From positions 1,364,001 to 1,428,000 of the forward strand of contig NZ_JAFBBY010000001.1 of assembly GCF_016907515.1 (NCBI RefSeq): a stretch of DNA of 64,000 bases, in the 5' to 3' direction. Each line of letters opens with the position of its first letter. Positions within the stretch are counted from its first letter, which is position 1. The position numbers and the translations under genes are program-made. Shown in pieces: positions 9,375-17,447 of this stretch. A model generated the notes under the pieces. It saw nothing but the letters and a program-made list of their open reading frames with translations. It did not search any database and was not told where the DNA came from. The DNA comes from Nocardioides nitrophenolicus. GTDB taxonomy: Bacteria; Actinomycetota; Actinomycetes; Propionibacteriales; Nocardioidaceae.

Positions 9375-9400
9375 ATCGGCCCCGAGCGGGGGCGGGTGAG
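9375..9400 (-). promoter_or_regulatory. FliA-type promoter of cheA
   Basis: On the minus strand: CTCA (9400-9397), 16 bases, GCCGAT (9380-9375). The same spacing recurs at nine other motility promoters in this window. The start site would be about 20 bases before the cheA ATG. Confidence 0.75.
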
Positions 9401-9415
9401 GCGAGTCAAGAGAGT

Positions 9416-9430
9416 CGGGACCAGGTCCCG
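9416..9430. promoter_or_regulatory. Palindrome upstream of the cheA promoter
   Basis: CGGGACCAGGTCCCG: two 7-base arms around a single central A. It ends 15 bases upstream of the -35 element of the cheA promoter, a position suited to an activator site. Confidence 0.5.
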
Positions 9431-9488
9431 GTCACTCGCGGCGGGTCGGATCGGCTGGATAGGACGGGCGGGCGGGTGGCCGGATCGC

Positions 9489-9499
9489 GCTGTAACACG
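9489..9499 (-). repeat. CGTGTTACAGC element, inverted copy
   Basis: Reads GCTGTAACACG on the plus strand. The same 11-mer occurs directly at 9592-9602 and 9632-9642, so three exact copies fall within 154 bases of one non-coding region. Confidence 0.5.
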
Positions 9500-9591
9500 G
9501 AGTCCGCTGCCCTACCGGACCCGAGACGTCGCGAAGGCAGGGCCGTGCGGGTCCGGTACAGCCGGCACGGGTCGGGAACAACGGCAGACGA

Positions 9592-9602
9592 CGTGTTACA
9601 GC
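9592..9602 (+). repeat. CGTGTTACAGC element, direct copy
   Basis: Exact 11-base match to the reverse complement of 9489-9499 and to 9632-9642. Confidence 0.5.
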
Positions 9603-9634
9603 CGACGAGAGTCCCCCACCCCAGCGAACAACGT

Positions 9635-9673
9635 GTTACAGCGCCGCGTTACAGCGCCGCGCTGCAGCGCCGC
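9635..9673 (+). repeat. Three tandem 13-bp repeats downstream of csrA
   Basis: GTTACAGCGCCGC at 9635-9647 and 9648-9660, then the variant GCTGCAGCGCCGC at 9661-9673. The first copy overlaps the third CGTGTTACAGC element. They end 15 bases from the csrA stop. Confidence 0.65.
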
Positions 9674-9688
9674 CGAAACCACCCGACC

Positions 9689-9934
9689 TCAGGGGCGCGA
9701 GCGGAGCGCCTCGCTGAGCGACGCGACGGCCGTGTCGGGCGGGGAGGCCGCGTCGGCGTTGGCGTCGGCGAGCTCGGCGAGCAGCTCGGCGCGGTGGACG
9801 GCGACCGAGCGGGGCGCGTCGATGCCGATGCGTACGACGTCGCCGCGGACCTCCAGGACGGTGATCGTCACCGCCTCCGGCGAGCCGCCGCCGATGACGA
9901 CGCTTTCACCGATGCGACGCGAGAGAACCAGCAC
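9689..9934 (-). CDS. csrA: Carbon storage regulator CsrA (translational repressor)
   Basis: 81 residues. The first 50 form the CsrA fold: MLVLSRRIGESVVIGGG, then ITVLEVRGDVVRIGIDAP and VHRAELLAEL, which carry the RNA-binding strands. The last 25 residues are a variable tail. CsrA binds GGA motifs in mRNA leaders; in Gram-positive bacteria its main target is flagellin mRNA, and FliW antagonises it. It is the last gene of the flgN-flgK-flgL-fliW-csrA operon, the usual place. The fliC leader carries GGA motifs that could be its binding sites. Confidence 0.93.
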   Translation of the reverse strand: MLVLSRRIGESVVIGGGSPEAVTITVLEVRGDVVRIGIDAPRSVAVHRAELLAELADANADAASPPDTAVASLSEALRSRP

Positions 9935-9952
9935 GTGGTCGAGGTTAGCGGT

Positions 9953-10354
9953 TCAGGCGACCAGCGGCGCGGCGAGCGGCAGGTCCGCGTCGTCGAGGAT
10001 CACCTGGCTGGCCCGCCGGGTGACCGGGTTGACCACCAGCGGCGCGCGCAGGTTGACGGTGGTGTCGGCGAGCGTGGCGCCGGCCCGGACGACGAGCAGC
10101 ACCAGCACCTCGTCCGCCGAGGACTCGTCGATGCCGAGCTCGGTGGCGGTCTCGTCGTCGAGGTCGAGGGCGTAGTCCGGGTAGAACGGCGCGGGTGGGA
10201 CGACCACGAACTGCAGGTCCTGGCTGTCGAGCGAGCGGAACCCGTGGAGTACGCCGTCGTCGTCGAGGCGCACCAGCGCGAACCGGGCGTCGTCGGGGAA
10301 CCCGGGCATCGGGTGCGCGAGCTCGATGACGGGGAGGTCCATGCGCTCGATCAT
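9953..10354 (-). CDS. fliW: Flagellar assembly factor FliW (CsrA antagonist)
   Basis: 133 residues. Family hallmarks include HPMPGFPDDARFALVRLDD at the start and FVVVPPAPFYPDYALDLDDETATELGI in the middle. FliW binds either newly made flagellin or CsrA; when flagellin is exported, freed FliW relieves CsrA repression. The ATG at 10354 overlaps the flgL stop (ATGA); an internal ATG four codons later is an alternative start. Its position between flgL and csrA is the conserved arrangement. Confidence 0.9.
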   Translation of the reverse strand: MIERMDLPVIELAHPMPGFPDDARFALVRLDDDGVLHGFRSLDSQDLQFVVVPPAPFYPDYALDLDDETATELGIDESSADEVLVLLVVRAGATLADTTVNLRAPLVVNPVTRRASQVILDDADLPLAAPLVA

Positions 10355-11241
10355 CGCAGGAAGTCCAGCAGGCTGGGCTGCATGACGCGCGAGGTCGCGG
10401 CGAGGGCGGCCTGGTAGGCCACCTCCTGCAGCTTGAGGTGCACCGTGGTCTCGGCGAGGTCGGCGTTCTCGATGGAGCTGAGGTTGTTGGTCAGCGACAT
10501 CTTCGCGTCGTCGGCCGCCTGCGCGGACTGCTCGATGCGCTGGTAGCGGGTGCCGGCCGCGGCCCGGACGCCGGTGACGGTGTCCTCCCGGGCGCGCAGG
10601 ACGTCGACCGAGGCGGTGATCCCCGCGGTGTCACCGGCGCGCAGCGCGGTGGCGAGCGCGTCGAGCTCGGCGAACACCGAGCTCGCGCCGTCGCCGAAGA
10701 CGGTGCGGCCGTCGACGTCGACCCGGACCACCACGTCGTCGGCGACCCTCCGGTTGACCGCGCCATCGACGCCGACCCAGGTGCCGGTGTCGTCGTAGGC
10801 CCTGCCGGCGGCGGTGACGCCGCCGAAGACCGGCCGCTCGAGATAGCTGGCGTTGGACTGGCCGAGCAGCTGCTCGCGGATCCCGTCGACCTCGATGGCC
10901 AGGGCGTCACGCGCCTGCTGGCCCATGGCGCCGGTGTTGGCTCCCTGGAGCGCGAGGTCCCGCGCCCGGCGTACCGCGGTCGTCACCCCGTCGAGGGTGC
11001 TGTCGACCTGGGTGAGCCAGCCGATGCCGTCCTGGGCGTTGCGGGCGTACTGACCCTGGTCGGAGACCGAGGTGCGGATCCGCATCGCTGCGGTGGTGCC
11101 GGTCGGGTTGTCGGAGGGCCGGTTGATGACCCGCCCGGTCGACAGCCGCTCCTGCAGCGCGGCCAGCTGGCCGAGGTTGCGCTGCAGGTTGGCCAGCGAG
11201 CCGTCGGTGAGCATCCGCTGGGTGACGCGTCCGATGGTCAT
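10351..11241 (-). CDS. flgL: Hook-filament junction protein FlgL (HAP3)
   Basis: 296 residues. The N-terminal flagellin-like helix reads LQRNLGQLAALQERLSTGRVINRPSDNPTGT and the C-terminal helix ends ALAATSRVMQPSLLDFLR, both typical of FlgL. It forms the ring between FlgK and the filament and leaves the cell by the flagellar export route, so no signal peptide is expected. It starts 16 bases after the flgK stop, in the same operon. Confidence 0.93.
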   Translation of the reverse strand: MTIGRVTQRMLTDGSLANLQRNLGQLAALQERLSTGRVINRPSDNPTGTTAAMRIRTSVSDQGQYARNAQDGIGWLTQVDSTLDGVTTAVRRARDLALQGANTGAMGQQARDALAIEVDGIREQLLGQSNASYLERPVFGGVTAAGRAYDDTGTWVGVDGAVNRRVADDVVVRVDVDGRTVFGDGASSVFAELDALATALRAGDTAGITASVDVLRAREDTVTGVRAAAGTRYQRIEQSAQAADDAKMSLTNNLSSIENADLAETTVHLKLQEVAYQAALAATSRVMQPSLLDFLR

Positions 11242-11257
11242 GAGTCCCCCGTGTTCG

Positions 11258-12661
11258 CTAGCGGCCGACCAGGCCGGTGCGGTTGATGAGCGTGTCGAGG
11301 ACCTCGTCGAGGGTGGTCAGCAGCCGGGCGGCGGCCTCGTAGGCGCGCTGCGCGGTCACCATGTTCACCGTCTCCTCGTCGAGGTTGACGCCCGCCTGCT
11401 GCTCGCGGGCGTCGTCGAGGGCGCCGGCCAGCGCGACCTGGTTGGCCGTACGCCGGTCGAGCGCGGCCACGTCCGTCCCGAGCCCGTTGACCAGCCGCTG
11501 GTAGGCGTCCGGGTAGGTGCCGACCCGGCTGAGCAGGTCGGCGTTGCCGCCGTCGAGCGCGCCGCCGCCCACGCTGGAGGCGGCGAGCCGTGCCGGGTCG
11601 GTGATCACGACCTGCAGGCTGGCCGCGCCGACCAGCGGGTCGTAGCCGAACAGCGGCCCGCCCGCGGCCCCGGTGGCGTCGTAGCCCGCGGCCTGCTGGG
11701 CGTTGACGCTCGCGGCGAGGTCGGCGGCGACCGCGTCGAGGCCCGCACGGTACGACGGCAGCGTGGTGGTGAGGATCTCGGTCACCGCGCCCAGCTCGCC
11801 GCTCGGGCCGGCGGATCCGGACGGGAGCACGGTGCTCCCCCAGGAGGCGTCGATCCGGTAGCTGATCGGCGAGCCGTCGGCGCCGCCGGTCGGCGTGATG
11901 CCGGAGGCGAGCACGAAGGCGCCTGCCTCCTTGCCCTGCACCAGCGCGGTCCCGGCGACGCTGACGGTGAACTGCCCGTCGGACTCGACGGTGGTGACGG
12001 CGCCGGTGAGCTCGGCGAGGCGCAGCGCGAGCTGGTCGCGACGGTCGCGCAGCACGCCCGCGTCGGTGCCGTTCTGCTCCGTGACCAGGATGTCGTGGTT
12101 GAGCGCGGCCAGCCCGGAGGCGGCCGTGTTGACCTCGCTGACCAGGTTCGTCGCGTTGACCCGCTGGTCGGCCTCCTCGCCGGTGATGTTGGCGACCTGG
12201 CTGCGCAGCGCCTGCGCGAGGGTCTCGGCGCGACCGAGGACCTGCTGGCGCGCGGCGGTGCCGCCCGGGTTGAGGGAGAGGTCCTGCCAGGCGTTGCGCA
12301 GGTCGAGCATCGCGGCGTGCACGCCGTTGGGGCCGGGCTCGCCGACACCCTCCTCGACCCGGGCCAGGATGGTGCGGCTGGTGGACAGATAGGAGAGCAG
12401 GCCGTGCTCGCGGCGGACCCGCGCGTCGAGGAGCGGGTCGGTCATCCGGCGCACCTCCCCGACCGCGACGCCTTCGCCGTGCCCGTCGTACCGGGACCAG
12501 AGCGCCGCCTGGGCGCTGCTGACCGAGGCCCCGACGACGCGGCGCCGGACGTAGCCGTCGGTGCTCGCGTTGGCGATGTTGTTGCCGGCCACGTCGAGGG
12601 CGACCTGGTTGTAGCGCAGTCCCGAGAGGGCGGTGTTGATCGACCCGAACGACCCTGCCAT
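11258..12661 (-). CDS. flgK: Hook-filament junction protein FlgK (HAP1)
   Basis: 467 residues. N-terminus SINTALSGLRYNQVALDVAG followed by NNIANASTDGYVRRRV is the rod/hook signature. The C-terminus (VNLDEETVNMVTAQRAYEAA, ending RLLTTLDEVLDTLINRTG) is typical of FlgK. I chose ATG 12661 rather than the longer open frame because the signature begins there and the ATG overlaps the flgN stop by one base. Secreted through the flagellar export apparatus. Confidence 0.94.
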   Translation of the reverse strand: MAGSFGSINTALSGLRYNQVALDVAGNNIANASTDGYVRRRVVGASVSSAQAALWSRYDGHGEGVAVGEVRRMTDPLLDARVRREHGLLSYLSTSRTILARVEEGVGEPGPNGVHAAMLDLRNAWQDLSLNPGGTAARQQVLGRAETLAQALRSQVANITGEEADQRVNATNLVSEVNTAASGLAALNHDILVTEQNGTDAGVLRDRRDQLALRLAELTGAVTTVESDGQFTVSVAGTALVQGKEAGAFVLASGITPTGGADGSPISYRIDASWGSTVLPSGSAGPSGELGAVTEILTTTLPSYRAGLDAVAADLAASVNAQQAAGYDATGAAGGPLFGYDPLVGAASLQVVITDPARLAASSVGGGALDGGNADLLSRVGTYPDAYQRLVNGLGTDVAALDRRTANQVALAGALDDAREQQAGVNLDEETVNMVTAQRAYEAAARLLTTLDEVLDTLINRTGLVGR

Positions 12662-13158
12662 CACAGGCTCCGGTCGAGCAGGTGGTGGCGCGGCGCGTCC
12701 GCGACCACGGTGCCGGCGTGGGTGTAGCTGGCGGTGGTCGTGCCGCCGATGGCGAGCAGGGTCTCGCGTGCCGAGCGGTAGCCGGCCGTGAGCAGGCCCT
12801 TGGCGTCCTCGGACGTCTCCGCGATGTCGCGGGCGATCGCGACCAGCGCGTCGCGGTGGTCGCGCAGGATCCCCGCCCACGGGTCGGGGGCCGCCTCGGC
12901 CAGCGCGGCGAGCGAGGGATTGGGCGTCAGCCCGAGCACGGCGGCCGCCTCGTCGGCGGCTGTCGCGCGGAGCAGCTCGGTCGCACGCAGGTCCTCGAGC
13001 AGGTCCTCGATGTCCCGGGTGGCGTTCACCAGCCACCGGGTGCGGCCGCTGGCGAGCACCAGCCGCTCGACCTCCAGCCGGTAGGCCAGCGCCTCGAGCA
13101 TCTCCCGCTCGCGCCACAGGACCTGTGACAGCTTGTCCATGTCTGCTGCGTCGACCAC
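12661..13158 (-). CDS. flgN: FlgN-like export chaperone for FlgK/FlgL
   Basis: 165 residues, mostly helical, without a membrane segment. MDKLSQVLWREREMLEALAYRLEVERLVLA and the RTRWLVNATRDIEDLL segment match actinobacterial FlgN. GTG 13158 is chosen because GGAGAGGTCGGAG lies immediately upstream; the ATG at 13140 is an alternative. It opens the flgN-flgK-flgL-fliW-csrA operon, directly upstream of its expected clients. A FliA-type promoter lies at 13210-13235, giving a leader of about 40 bases. No flgM is found beside it, although flgM often accompanies flgN. Confidence 0.82.
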   Translation of the reverse strand: MVDAADMDKLSQVLWREREMLEALAYRLEVERLVLASGRTRWLVNATRDIEDLLEDLRATELLRATAADEAAAVLGLTPNPSLAALAEAAPDPWAGILRDHRDALVAIARDIAETSEDAKGLLTAGYRSARETLLAIGGTTTASYTHAGTVVADAPRHHLLDRSL

Positions 13159-13209
13159 GACTCCGACCTCTCCGTCCGCCCCGAGCTGCGGGGACCTTCG
13201 TGTCGTCCC

Positions 13210-13235
13210 ATCGCCCGCGCCACGGCGTACCTGAG
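13210..13235 (-). promoter_or_regulatory. FliA-type promoter of flgN operon
   Basis: Minus strand: CTCA (13235-13232), 16 bases, GGCGAT (13215-13210), one mismatch to the GCCGAT form. It stands about 50 bases upstream of flgN. Confidence 0.65.
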
Positions 13236-13287
13236 CGCTTTCACCGGACGGACGGCGCGGAGATGTCCGTGCGGACCACCCGGACCC

Positions 13288-13301
13288 GGGACCTGGGTCC
13301 C
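13288..13301. promoter_or_regulatory. GGGACC-TG-GGTCCC inverted repeat between flgN and the fliA sigma gene
   Basis: Six-base arms around a two-base spacer, in the divergent region between flgN (start 13158) and the sigma gene (start 13371). The architecture matches that at 47485-47498. Confidence 0.45.
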
Positions 13302-13370
13302 CATTCGGCCGACCGACCGGACACTTGGCGGCCATTGCCCTGCGCGCCGCCACCGCGAGGCCGGAACCTC

Positions 13371-14213
13371 ATGCATGTGAACGCGAACGACACCACCTCG
13401 GGTACGGACGAGCTGATCACCAGCCACATGCCGCTGGTGGGCCACATCGTGCGGGAGACCATGGGACGGGTCCCGTCCCACGTCAACCGCGACGACCTCA
13501 CCTCGGCGGGACTGACCGCCCTGGTGCTGGCGGCGCGCGCGTTCGACGCGACCCGAGGCGTCCCCTTCGACAGGTACGCCGCCACCCGGATCCGCGGCGC
13601 GCTGCTCGACGAGCTCCGCTCGGTCGACTGGGCCTCGCGCTCGGTACGCCGACGGGCCCGCGACCTCGCCGAGACCCGCAACCAGCTGGCGGTGGTTCTC
13701 GGCCGCACCCCGACGCTGGGCGAGGTGGCGCGCGCGACCGGGCTCAGCGAGGACGAGGTGGTCGCCAACGACGACGACGTCTCCCGCGCGCAGGTGCTGT
13801 CGCTGCAGGGCTCGAGCACGACGCCGATCGAGGAGCTGGTCCCGACCCGCGCCCCCTCTCCGGAGGACCTGCTGGAGCACGGCGAGCGGCTCACCTACCT
13901 GCGTGAGGCGATCGCCGAGCTGCCCGACCGGCTGCGGACCGTGGTCGAGGACTACTTCTTCTGCGAGCGGCCGATGGCCGACATCGCCGCGGACCTCGGC
14001 GTCACCGACTCCCGGATCTCGCAGATGCGGGCCGAGGCGCTCTCGCTGCTGCGCGACGCGCTCAACCACGAGCTGGAGCCGGCCCTGGTCCGCGCGACCG
14101 GCAAGGCGGGCGGCGTGGCCCAGCGCCGCCGCGAGTCGTACTTCGCCGCCGTCGCCGCCCGGCACGCGGCGGGGATGCGCCGCGGCGTCAGCCCGCTCGA
14201 CGCGGTCGGCTGA
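13371..14213 (+). CDS. fliA: Flagellar sigma factor, FliA/WhiG family
   Basis: 280 residues. Region 2 (DELITSHMPLVGHIVRETMG, then DDLTSAGLTALVLAARAFD and YAATRIRGALLDELRSVDWASRSVRR) is diagnostic for FliA/WhiG. Region 3 (GRTPTLGEVARATGLSEDEV) and region 4 (FFCERPMADIAADLGVTDSRISQM) follow. About 40 residues trail region 4, more than in enteric FliA. ATG 13371 is chosen because it opens the conserved part. No FliA-type promoter is seen in front of it, so it may be transcribed by another sigma. It is the likely reader of the CTCA-N16-GCCGAT promoters. Confidence 0.92.
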   Translation: MHVNANDTTSGTDELITSHMPLVGHIVRETMGRVPSHVNRDDLTSAGLTALVLAARAFDATRGVPFDRYAATRIRGALLDELRSVDWASRSVRRRARDLAETRNQLAVVLGRTPTLGEVARATGLSEDEVVANDDDVSRAQVLSLQGSSTTPIEELVPTRAPSPEDLLEHGERLTYLREAIAELPDRLRTVVEDYFFCERPMADIAADLGVTDSRISQMRAEALSLLRDALNHELEPALVRATGKAGGVAQRRRESYFAAVAARHAAGMRRGVSPLDAVG

Positions 14214-14230
14214 GCCTGGCGGGCACCGGG

Positions 14231-14758
14231 CTACTCTCCCACCTGGCCGTCGATCGCCTGCCGGAGCAGGTCGGCATGGCCGTTGTGCCGCGCGTACTCC
14301 TCGATCATGTGACCGAGCAGCCAGCGCAGCGTGACCGGCTCGGCCGGGTCGGCGGCCCGGGTCGCCAGTCCCGCGTCGGTCGCCAGCGCGTCGGCGACCA
14401 CCCGGTCGGAGACGGCGACGGCCTCGTCGTACCACTGCCAGAGCTGGTCGGCGCCGAACTCGTGGGCATGGCGCCACGACCAGTCCGGATCGTCGGAGTC
14501 GGCGATCGCGAGCCAGCCGGGACGGGACACCCCGCCTGCGAAGGTCAGGTTGAACCAGCCGGCCTCGACCATGGTGAGGTGCAGCACCAGCCCGGCCAGG
14601 GTCAGGTCGGTCGGCGGCAGGGATCGCCGCAGCTCCTCCTCGCCGAGGCCCGAGCACTTCCAGCGCAGGGTGTCGCGGTGGAAGTCGAGGAAGCCCCGGA
14701 GGGTCTCGGCCTCGGACCCGTCGACGGGCGGCTGGCGGCGGTCGTCCCGAGTCGTCAT
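14231..14758 (-). CDS. DinB-like DUF664 family protein
   Basis: 175 residues of the DUF664/DinB four-helix fold: TLRWKCSGLGEEELRRSLPPTDLTLAGLVLHLTMVEAGW, then RWLLGHMIEEYARHNGHADLLRQAIDG at the end. The conserved histidines (LVLHL, and HMIEEYARHNGH) are the usual metal ligands. Members include mycothiol-dependent transferases; the actual substrate cannot be told from sequence. It is an unrelated insertion between the sigma gene and flagellin, on the opposite strand, and converges on the sigma gene. Confidence 0.85.
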   Translation of the reverse strand: MTTRDDRRQPPVDGSEAETLRGFLDFHRDTLRWKCSGLGEEELRRSLPPTDLTLAGLVLHLTMVEAGWFNLTFAGGVSRPGWLAIADSDDPDWSWRHAHEFGADQLWQWYDEAVAVSDRVVADALATDAGLATRAADPAEPVTLRWLLGHMIEEYARHNGHADLLRQAIDGQVGE

Positions 14759-14799
14759 GCCGGCACGCTACGGCGCCCGCAGGAATTTTCGGAAGACCT

Positions 14800-14825
14800 C
14801 TCAGCTCGGTGACGGGAGAGCCGAA
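14800..14825 (+). promoter_or_regulatory. FliA-type promoter of fliC
   Basis: CTCA (14800-14803), 16 bases, GCCGAA (14820-14825). The predicted leader is about 60 bases long and contains the GGA motifs discussed for CsrA. Confidence 0.75.
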
Positions 14826-14846
14826 CCACCACGCGACGGGCGACCA

Positions 14847-14885
14847 CGGACGGTCCCCGACCACGTGACCTGATTCCAGGAGGGA
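14847..14885 (+). promoter_or_regulatory. Possible CsrA-binding sites in the fliC leader
   Basis: CGGA at 14847-14850 and AGGAGGGA across the ribosome site (14878-14885) are about 30 bases apart. CsrA dimers bind pairs of GGA motifs, one of them usually covering the Shine-Dalgarno. csrA and fliW are in this window. Confidence 0.4.
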
Positions 14886-14891
14886 ACCATC

Positions 14892-16013
14892 ATGGGTCTT
14901 CGCATCAACCAGAACATCGAGGCCACCAACGCCTACCGCAACCTGTCGGTGACGCAGGGTCAGCTCTCGAAGTCGATGGAGAAGCTGTCGTCCGGCTTCC
15001 GGATCAACCGGGCCGCCGACGACGCCGCCGGTCTCGCGATCTCCGAGGGCCTGCGCTCGCAGGTCGGTGGCCTCAAGGTCGCCGTCCGCAACGCCCAGGA
15101 CGGCATCTCCGTCGTCCAGACCACGGAGGGCGCGCTCACCGAGGTCCACTCGATCCTGCAGCGCATGCGCGACCTCGCGGTGCAGGCGTCGAACGACAGC
15201 AACAACACCGAGGCCCGGGCCAACATCAAGGCGGAGGCGGACCAGCTCACCTCCGAGCTGACCCGGATCGGCAACTCGACCAACTTCAACGGCACCAAGC
15301 TGCTCGACGGCAGCGCGGGCACGCTGAACTTCCAGGTCGGCGCCGACGGCGACTCGGACAGCAACATCGCCGTCAACCTGGCCACCGCCAACGTGGTCTC
15401 GATCGCGAGCAACCTCGGCAGCGCCGGCGCCAAGTTCGACGTGCTGACGCCGACCGCCGTCACCGGTGCGGTCACCTTCTCCACCACCACCCCCGCCACC
15501 ACCGCGACCGTCACCCTCGGCGCGGCCGGCACCTACAACACGGTGAACGACGTCGCCGACGCCCTCAACGGCGACACCGGCTTCGCGGCCAATTTCAGCG
15601 CGTCGGTCAACGACACCAACCAGCTGGTCGTGTCCTCGAAGGTCGGCGGCGCGGTCGCCGTCACCGCGCCCGGCACCGGCATCGCCGCCGGCGCGACCGT
15701 CTCGGGCGGCCTGAGCTTCGCCACCCACGCCGACGCCCAGGCCGCGATCAACACGATCGACACCCAGATCAGCGCGGTCTCCACCGCCCGAGCCAACCTC
15801 GGTGCGTACCAGAACCGGTTCGAGCACACGATCGCCAACGTCAACGTGGCGATCGAGAACCTGTCGGCCTCGGAGTCGCGGATCCGCGACACCGACATGG
15901 CCTCGGAGATGATGAGCTTCACCAAGTCCCAGATCCTCTCGCAGGCCGGCACGGCGATGCTCGCGCAGGCCAACTCGGCCCCGAACGGCGTCCTGCAGCT
16001 GCTCCGCGGCTGA
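14892..16013 (+). CDS. fliC: Flagellin FliC
   Basis: 373 residues. N-terminal D0/D1 (MGLRINQNIEATNAYRNLSV to about 140) and C-terminal D1/D0 (about 285-373, ending ANSAPNGVLQLLRG) are strongly conserved and build the filament core. The middle (about 175-280) is a Thr/Ala/Val-rich variable domain exposed on the surface. It starts with ATG after a strong ribosome site (CCAGGAGGGAACC). No signal peptide, as expected for export through the flagellum. A stem-loop terminator follows, before fliD. Only one flagellin gene is present in the window. Confidence 0.97.
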   Translation: MGLRINQNIEATNAYRNLSVTQGQLSKSMEKLSSGFRINRAADDAAGLAISEGLRSQVGGLKVAVRNAQDGISVVQTTEGALTEVHSILQRMRDLAVQASNDSNNTEARANIKAEADQLTSELTRIGNSTNFNGTKLLDGSAGTLNFQVGADGDSDSNIAVNLATANVVSIASNLGSAGAKFDVLTPTAVTGAVTFSTTTPATTATVTLGAAGTYNTVNDVADALNGDTGFAANFSASVNDTNQLVVSSKVGGAVAVTAPGTGIAAGATVSGGLSFATHADAQAAINTIDTQISAVSTARANLGAYQNRFEHTIANVNVAIENLSASESRIRDTDMASEMMSFTKSQILSQAGTAMLAQANSAPNGVLQLLRG

Positions 16014-16029
16014 TCGAGCACGTCTCCCT

Positions 16030-16062
16030 GCTGCCGGTGGGGCCCTCGGCCCCACCGGCAGC
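16030..16062 (+). terminator. Terminator downstream of fliC
   Basis: A perfect 15-bp stem with loop CTC (arms 16030-16044 and 16048-16062), 17 bases after the fliC stop. fliD begins 30 bases further on, so leakage through this hairpin could set a high flagellin to FliD ratio. Confidence 0.8.
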
Positions 16063-16092
16063 TGCCGTTCCTGACACCCTCCGGAGGAATCG

Positions 16093-17436
16093 ATGGCAAC
16101 CGCGAGCATCGGCGGACTGGCCAGCGGCCTCGACACCGCCACCATCATCAGCCAGCTGATGTCCCTGGAGGCGGTGCCGCAGGGCAAGCTGAAGACCCAG
16201 CTCGCCACCGAGCAGACCCGGCTGTCGAGCTACCAGCAGCTCAACGCCCGGCTCGCCACGCTCGGCGGCACCGCGGGCTCCCTCGCCTCCACCTCCACCA
16301 CGACCGGCACCTGGTCGGCGCTCAAGGCGACCTCGAGCAACACCGCGGTCAGCGTCACCGCGACCAACAGCGCCCAGCCGAGCGCGTTCACCGTGACCGT
16401 CGGGCAGACCGCGCTCAGCCATCAGCTCGCCTTCACCGACGCACACGCCAAGGGCGACGTGGTCACCGGCTCCGGCACCGACGTCGTGCTCAAGCGCTCC
16501 GGCCAGGCCGACCTCACGATCAGCACCGCCGGCGGCACGCTCGAGCAGGTGGCAACCGCCATCAACGCGGCCGACAAGGGCGTCCGCGCCACGCTGGTCA
16601 AGGTCGGCAGCACCGGTGGCACCGACCAGTTCCGGCTGCTCGTCGAGTCCACCGCCACCGGTGACGCGTCGGCCTTCGAGCTCACGGCGGCGGACGGCTC
16701 GGCCCTCCTGGGCGGTACGACGGTCCGCGCCGGCCGCGACGCCAGCATCACCATCGGCGGGATCACCGCCACCTCGGCGACCAACACCTTCACCGACGTC
16801 ACCCCCGGTGTGACCATCACCCTCGGCTCCAACGCCACCGGCTCCAGCGACATCGCCGTCACCCGTGACGCCGCGACCCGCTCGGCCGCGGTGACGTCGA
16901 TGGTCAACGACATCAACGGCATGCTCGAGGCGATCGCCACCGCCACCGCCCACAACGCCGACGCGACCAAGGCGGGCGTGCTGTCCGGCGACAGCACCCT
17001 GCGCGCGGTCTCCAGCAGCCTGGCGACGGCGATCTACCCCGAGGACGGGACCTCGCTGGCGACGTACGGCATCCAGCTGGACCGCTACGGCAAGCTCACC
17101 TTCGACGAGGCCAAGTTCGCGGCCGCCTACGCCGCCGACCCGGACGCCGTCACCGCGGCGATCACCGGCAAAGACGGCTTCGCGGGACGGGTGCAGGCGG
17201 TCGCGGTCAGTGCCAGCGACAAGATCACCGGCACCGTCACCAACGCCGTCAACGGCCGCACCGCCGCGATCAGCCGGCTCAACAAGAGCATCGAGGCCTG
17301 GGACGACCGGCTCGCGCTCCGACGTACCTCCCTGGAGCGGCAGTTCACCGCCCTGGAGACCGCCATGTCCCAGATGCAGAGCCAGTCCAACTGGCTCGCC
17401 AGCCAGCTCAGCGCCCTGACCAAGTCCAGCGAGTGA
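16093..17436 (+). CDS. fliD: Filament cap protein FliD (HAP2)
   Basis: 447 residues. The start IGGLASGLDTATIISQLMSLE is the FliD_N signature. The C-terminal third (about 260-445) is FliD_C, ending in a coiled coil (LRRTSLERQFTALETAMSQMQSQSNWLASQL). It caps the growing filament and folds flagellin at the tip. A good ribosome site (CCGGAGGAATCG) precedes the ATG. fliS and a fliT-like gene follow with almost no gap. No separate FliA-type promoter is seen, so it probably depends on readthrough from fliC. Confidence 0.95.
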   Translation: MATASIGGLASGLDTATIISQLMSLEAVPQGKLKTQLATEQTRLSSYQQLNARLATLGGTAGSLASTSTTTGTWSALKATSSNTAVSVTATNSAQPSAFTVTVGQTALSHQLAFTDAHAKGDVVTGSGTDVVLKRSGQADLTISTAGGTLEQVATAINAADKGVRATLVKVGSTGGTDQFRLLVESTATGDASAFELTAADGSALLGGTTVRAGRDASITIGGITATSATNTFTDVTPGVTITLGSNATGSSDIAVTRDAATRSAAVTSMVNDINGMLEAIATATAHNADATKAGVLSGDSTLRAVSSSLATAIYPEDGTSLATYGIQLDRYGKLTFDEAKFAAAYAADPDAVTAAITGKDGFAGRVQAVAVSASDKITGTVTNAVNGRTAAISRLNKSIEAWDDRLALRRTSLERQFTALETAMSQMQSQSNWLASQLSALTKSSE

Positions 17437-17447
17437 GGACCGACCCC

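Larger units (their letters stand above)
9347..9688. other. 342-base intergenic region upstream of cheA
   Basis: No gene. From left to right it holds the cheA ribosome site, a FliA-type promoter (9375-9400), a 15-base palindrome (9416-9430), and a set of CGTGTTACAGC elements that ends in a 13-base tandem repeat next to the csrA stop. The elements lie between two minus-strand operons, so they could regulate cheA or end the csrA transcript. Confidence 0.6.

Noticed and set aside
13026..16208. A 1,060-codon open frame on the minus strand
   Set aside because: It covers flgN, the sigma gene and fliC on the wrong strand; its product is low-complexity Arg/Gly/Asp sequence from GC-rich codons and has no domain.
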